Source of the DNA: Acidimicrobiia bacterium
GTDB lineage: Bacteria > Actinomycetota > Acidimicrobiia > IMCC26256 > JAGNEX01
Reading direction: 5' to 3'
Assembly (NCBI GenBank): GCA_020637365.1
Contig: JACJWE010000001.1
Location: 650,001 to 714,000 of the forward strand
Length of the DNA: 64,000 bases
Under the pieces are notes generated by a model. The model ran no database searches and was not told the origin of the DNA. It saw nothing but the letters and a program-made list of their open reading frames with translations. The position numbers and the translations under genes are program-made. Below are positions 61,369 to 64,000 of the stretch, in pieces. Positions within the stretch are counted from its first letter, which is position 1. Each line of letters begins with the position of its first letter.

Positions 61369-62892
61369 TCAGCGGTCGCTCGCCGAAGCGGGTGGGGTGG
61401 TGGGCTGCACTGGTCGCGCCTTCCAGAAGTAGTTGTGCACTCCTTGGGCGGTCACCAAGCGCCGAAATGTCATCTGGACGCGGTCCCCGATCGCAATGTC
61501 GGTTGGGGAGACGTCGGTCAGTTCCACCGGTAGGCGTCCACCGCGGTCGAAGTCCACGACGGCGAATACGATCGGTGGACTCGGCGAATAGGCCAGGCGG
61601 TCGATGGTGAAGGTGACCACCGTTCCCGTGTCCGAAGCGAGTCGATGGGGCGCCATATGGTCGAGCGTGCCGCCAGCGATCCCGACGCGTGCGGGTGGTA
61701 GATGAACGATGCCTGTGTCGGTATCGACCGATCCGACCAAACCGAACTTCCAGTCAGCGCCTCGGGCGGCGGCAGGAGCAGAAACTCTGGCGGGTTCTGG
61801 ACGGCGTGGCGGTTCCGGTGTGAGTTCACCCCGCCAAGCCAAGTAGCGCCCGTAGCTGACCGGTGCACCCGATCCGGTTTGTGTCTGGACGCTCGGTCCC
61901 GTGTCGCGAAGCGGCTCGGCTGTGCGCTGCAAAGCGACTGCGTCGGCACCGTCGGCCAGGTTCATCACCAAGATTCGTGCATCGGGCTCGCAACGCTCCA
62001 GCACGTCGGCGAGTGCGACGAGCGGTTGGGTTCCACCCAGGTTGCCGATCCCCTCAGGTGGTGCGTGAAGCGAACCGTCGGCGAAACCCAGGCGGGTCGC
62101 GCAGCGGGCGGCCCGAGGATGGGGACTCGTCACGACGACATGATCGAAGTCGGTCGGTACAAGGCGCGTTCGAGCACAGACCTGTTCAAGGCATGCCTTG
62201 GCGAGCCGGCCGTAGATACCTTCAGAAAACCGTTCCTCCCAGGAACTGGTGTGGGTCTGGGTCGGGAGCCGGTACCGGTCCATGAACTCTTCGGAGACCG
62301 ACGCTGTACCGAGGGACACAGCGATCGGTGCTTCGTCGGTAGCGGCGTCACCGGGGGAGCGGTCTGGTTCGATATCGACTCCGTCACCGATCAGAAACGC
62401 GCCTGCTCCGTCACCTCCTCCGCTTTCGTCGGCTGATCCTGGACGTCCCGAACGTACATCGGAGGAGACGACGAGCGAGTCTGCCGTGCTGTCCAACGCC
62501 ATGACCAAGGCCGCGAGGCCGTTGCGAGCCGAACCCGCCAGATCGAACGCCAGCAGCGTCGGCGGCAACGAGAGCGCCGCGACGATCGCTGTTGCATTGG
62601 TCTTATCGGCGTAAGCGGGTGAGGTCGTTGCAAACATGAGCCGTGAGATCGCCATGGGACCTGCCAGGTCGCCCACGGTCGCCGGTTCAGCGTGTGTGTT
62701 GGTGGTATCAGCGGCGGAGAGGGCACGTCGAGCAGCTTCGACGGCCATGGTCGTCGAGTCTTCGTCATAGGACGCAACGGTCCGCCGCCCGCGTCCGCCG
62801 CCCGATCCGATCAGGTTGCGAATCTCACTCGTGTCGAGGCGGTGATGAGGCAGATAGGTGCCAAAGGTCAGGATGCCGCGCATGACGCTCAT
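61369..62892 (-). CDS. HMG-CoA synthase/KAS III-like protein fused to a DUF35 OB-fold
   Basis: Residues of about 1-330 have the thiolase/HMG-CoA synthase fold (LTFGTYLPHHRLD, EGIGNLGGTQPLVALADVLE). Residues of about 375-490 are a DUF35 acyl-CoA-binding OB fold (LDHMAPHRLASDTGTVVTFT, IAIGDRVQMTFRRL). The catalytic Cys position in FDLAGSARNGLAAL is Ala, so condensation chemistry is not expected from this chain. A structural or chaperone role for the adjacent thiolase is inferred. No frame errors seen. Confidence 0.8.
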   Translation of the reverse strand: MSVMRGILTFGTYLPHHRLDTSEIRNLIGSGGGRGRRTVASYDEDSTTMAVEAARRALSAADTTNTHAEPATVGDLAGPMAISRLMFATTSPAYADKTNATAIVAALSLPPTLLAFDLAGSARNGLAALVMALDSTADSLVVSSDVRSGRPGSADESGGGDGAGAFLIGDGVDIEPDRSPGDAATDEAPIAVSLGTASVSEEFMDRYRLPTQTHTSSWEERFSEGIYGRLAKACLEQVCARTRLVPTDFDHVVVTSPHPRAARCATRLGFADGSLHAPPEGIGNLGGTQPLVALADVLERCEPDARILVMNLADGADAVALQRTAEPLRDTGPSVQTQTGSGAPVSYGRYLAWRGELTPEPPRRPEPARVSAPAAARGADWKFGLVGSVDTDTGIVHLPPARVGIAGGTLDHMAPHRLASDTGTVVTFTIDRLAYSPSPPIVFAVVDFDRGGRLPVELTDVSPTDIAIGDRVQMTFRRLVTAQGVHNYFWKARPVQPTTPPASASDR

Positions 62893-63159
62893 TTCGATCG
62901 GGAAGCCGAGTTAGGACACGCCGGTCGTCACGTGGATCTGCGAGCCTGTATCGACGGGTCGCGGCGCTCGTCCCAGCGCGGTCGATCGGGCAGCGAGGGG
63001 TGGTGACGACAGACGGTAGTGTAAGCGCCAAATATGACACGCGCGTCAGGTTTGCCGCCGAACAGGTCCATGTCGACCAGGTTGCACCGATGACGAGATC
63101 GGCGGTGTGTGGCTGTAGCCGTGCAGGTCAGCGGGGAAGTCTTTGAGGAGATGTGATAC

Positions 63160-64000
63160 ATGGCTGGGGCACCACTCGACGGAATTCGGGTCTTGGCACT
63201 CGAACAGATGCAGGCGCTTCCGTTTGCGACGCAGCTGTTGGGGTGGCTCGGTGCCGAAGTCATCAAGGTCGAACACCCCATCAAGGGGGAGAGCGGCCGC
63301 GCTGCGACGCCGTCGATGCCCGATCCGTGGGGTCGTCCCGTGGGCGCGACGTTTCTGCGGAACAACCTGAACAAGATGAGTGTCGGTATCGATCTGAAAG
63401 ATCCTCGTGGCGTGGAGCTGGTGATCGGACTGGCCGAGCATGTCGACGTGGTCGCCGAGAATTTTCGCCCCGGTGTGCTCGCTCGGCTCGGCGTCGACTT
63501 CGAGTCGCTGCGCGAGCGGTACCCGACGCTGATCACCTGTTCGGTATCGGGATTCGGTAGTGATCCAGCCTCGCCCTACCGTGATTGGGCAGCGTACGCG
63601 TCGATCGTCGAAGCGATGTCGGGCATCTACATGTTCTCGCGGCGGCCCGATGAGCCTCCTCGGGCAAATCCCGTCGGCGCGCTTGGCGATATCTCCTCCG
63701 CCCTGTTCGCCGTGATCGGAATTCTGGCCGCGCTCCGACAGCGCGATGAAGTGGGTACGGGTCAACATGTCGACATCGCGATGTTCGACGCGATGATCTC
63801 GATGAGCGATGTCGTGCCAGCGTTCCACTCCCTCGGCGTGCGCCGCGACGAAGGTCAGCCGCTCGAAGTGCTCCTCGATTCCTTCGCTGCGGACGATGGG
63901 TGGTTCGTACTGCAGGTCGGACGCGAACATCAATTCGCCAAACTCGCCGAACTCCTCGGACACGCCGAATGGCTCGACGATGAGCGCTTCAACACCAGGG
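63160..64000 (+). CDS. CaiB/BaiF CoA-transferase family III (runs off window)
   Basis: An open frame of 280 codons starts at ATG 63160 behind GAGGAG (63145-63150) and is still open at the window end. VLALEQMQALPFATQLLGWL then GAEVIKVEHP is the family start, NKMSVGIDLKDPRG follows, and NPVGALGDISSALFAVIGIL contains the likely catalytic Asp. It moves CoA between carboxylic acids. Together with the divergent thiolase pair it suggests acyl-CoA degradation or steroid/lipid catabolism. Confidence 0.9.
   Translation, partial: MAGAPLDGIRVLALEQMQALPFATQLLGWLGAEVIKVEHPIKGESGRAATPSMPDPWGRPVGATFLRNNLNKMSVGIDLKDPRGVELVIGLAEHVDVVAENFRPGVLARLGVDFESLRERYPTLITCSVSGFGSDPASPYRDWAAYASIVEAMSGIYMFSRRPDEPPRANPVGALGDISSALFAVIGILAALRQRDEVGTGQHVDIAMFDAMISMSDVVPAFHSLGVRRDEGQPLEVLLDSFAADDGWFVLQVGREHQFAKLAELLGHAEWLDDERFNTR

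Noticed and set aside
63046..63963. 305-residue minus-strand ORF at the window end
   Set aside because: It is antisense to the CaiB/BaiF gene, which has a good ribosome site and full motifs.

Overview
This 64 kb window is a high-GC bacterial chromosome segment. The gene content points to an actinobacterium, and by inference to the class Acidimicrobiia. The strongest evidence is the order pgsA - DUF881 - small basic protein - DUF881 - gcvH - GarA-type FHA - FtsR-type MerR - DUF151 - MerR, which is an actinobacterial signature. GTG and TTG starts, 1-4 bp stop/start overlaps and xerD-scpAB-rluB-aroA-cmk-der synteny agree. No phage, insertion sequence or CRISPR array was seen.

Layout. 1-1050: 3' end of a 23S rRNA, a 5S rRNA and a strong terminator. 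1.1-5 kb: TPR protein, NagD-like phosphatase, opposing GT-C membrane glycosyltransferase. 5.1-20.7 kb: housekeeping block with pyrG, NUDIX, xerD and an M50 protease, trpS on the other strand, then scpA-scpB-rluB, aroH-tyrA-aroA-cmk, ispH (opposite strand), a PDZ/radical SAM/DUF512 protein, der and a small zinc-ribbon membrane protein. 20.8-25.3 kb: unknown membrane protein, tRNA-Pro(GGG), alpha/beta hydrolase, putative GT-A protein, PQQ-type sugar dehydrogenase lipoprotein. 25.5-35.8 kb: gcvP faces the envelope/division-regulator run, within which gcvH and gcvT are embedded, so glycine cleavage genes surround the division regulators. 36-42.9 kb: accessory stretch with epimerase, patatin, dehydrogenase, EEP phosphatase, zinc metallopeptidase and a probable type IV (AbiE-like) toxin-antitoxin pair. 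42.9-64 kb: ABC exporter, nitronate monooxygenase-like protein, acetoacetyl-CoA synthetase, hydrolases, a four-S1-domain protein, a MacB/FtsX-type ABC pair, a Dabb protein, a large secreted hydrolase, a GH114 surface protein, and a thiolase / thiolase-like-DUF35 / CoA-transferase lipid module that runs off the end.

Twelve otherwise well-conserved genes are broken by one or more single-base shifts, mostly an apparent missing base in a short G or C run, and essential genes (pyrG, aroA, xerD) are included. I read these as uncorrected sequencing errors and give such genes as merged coding regions. No clearly undescribed multi-gene system stands out. The best second-look items are the AbiE-like pair, the GarA homologue whose regulatory N-terminus is replaced by a zinc ribbon, the catalytic-cysteine-less thiolase-like/DUF35 fusion, the Cys-containing mini-ORF overlapping a hairpin before MerR-gcvT, and the 34-bp tandem repeat before gcvP.
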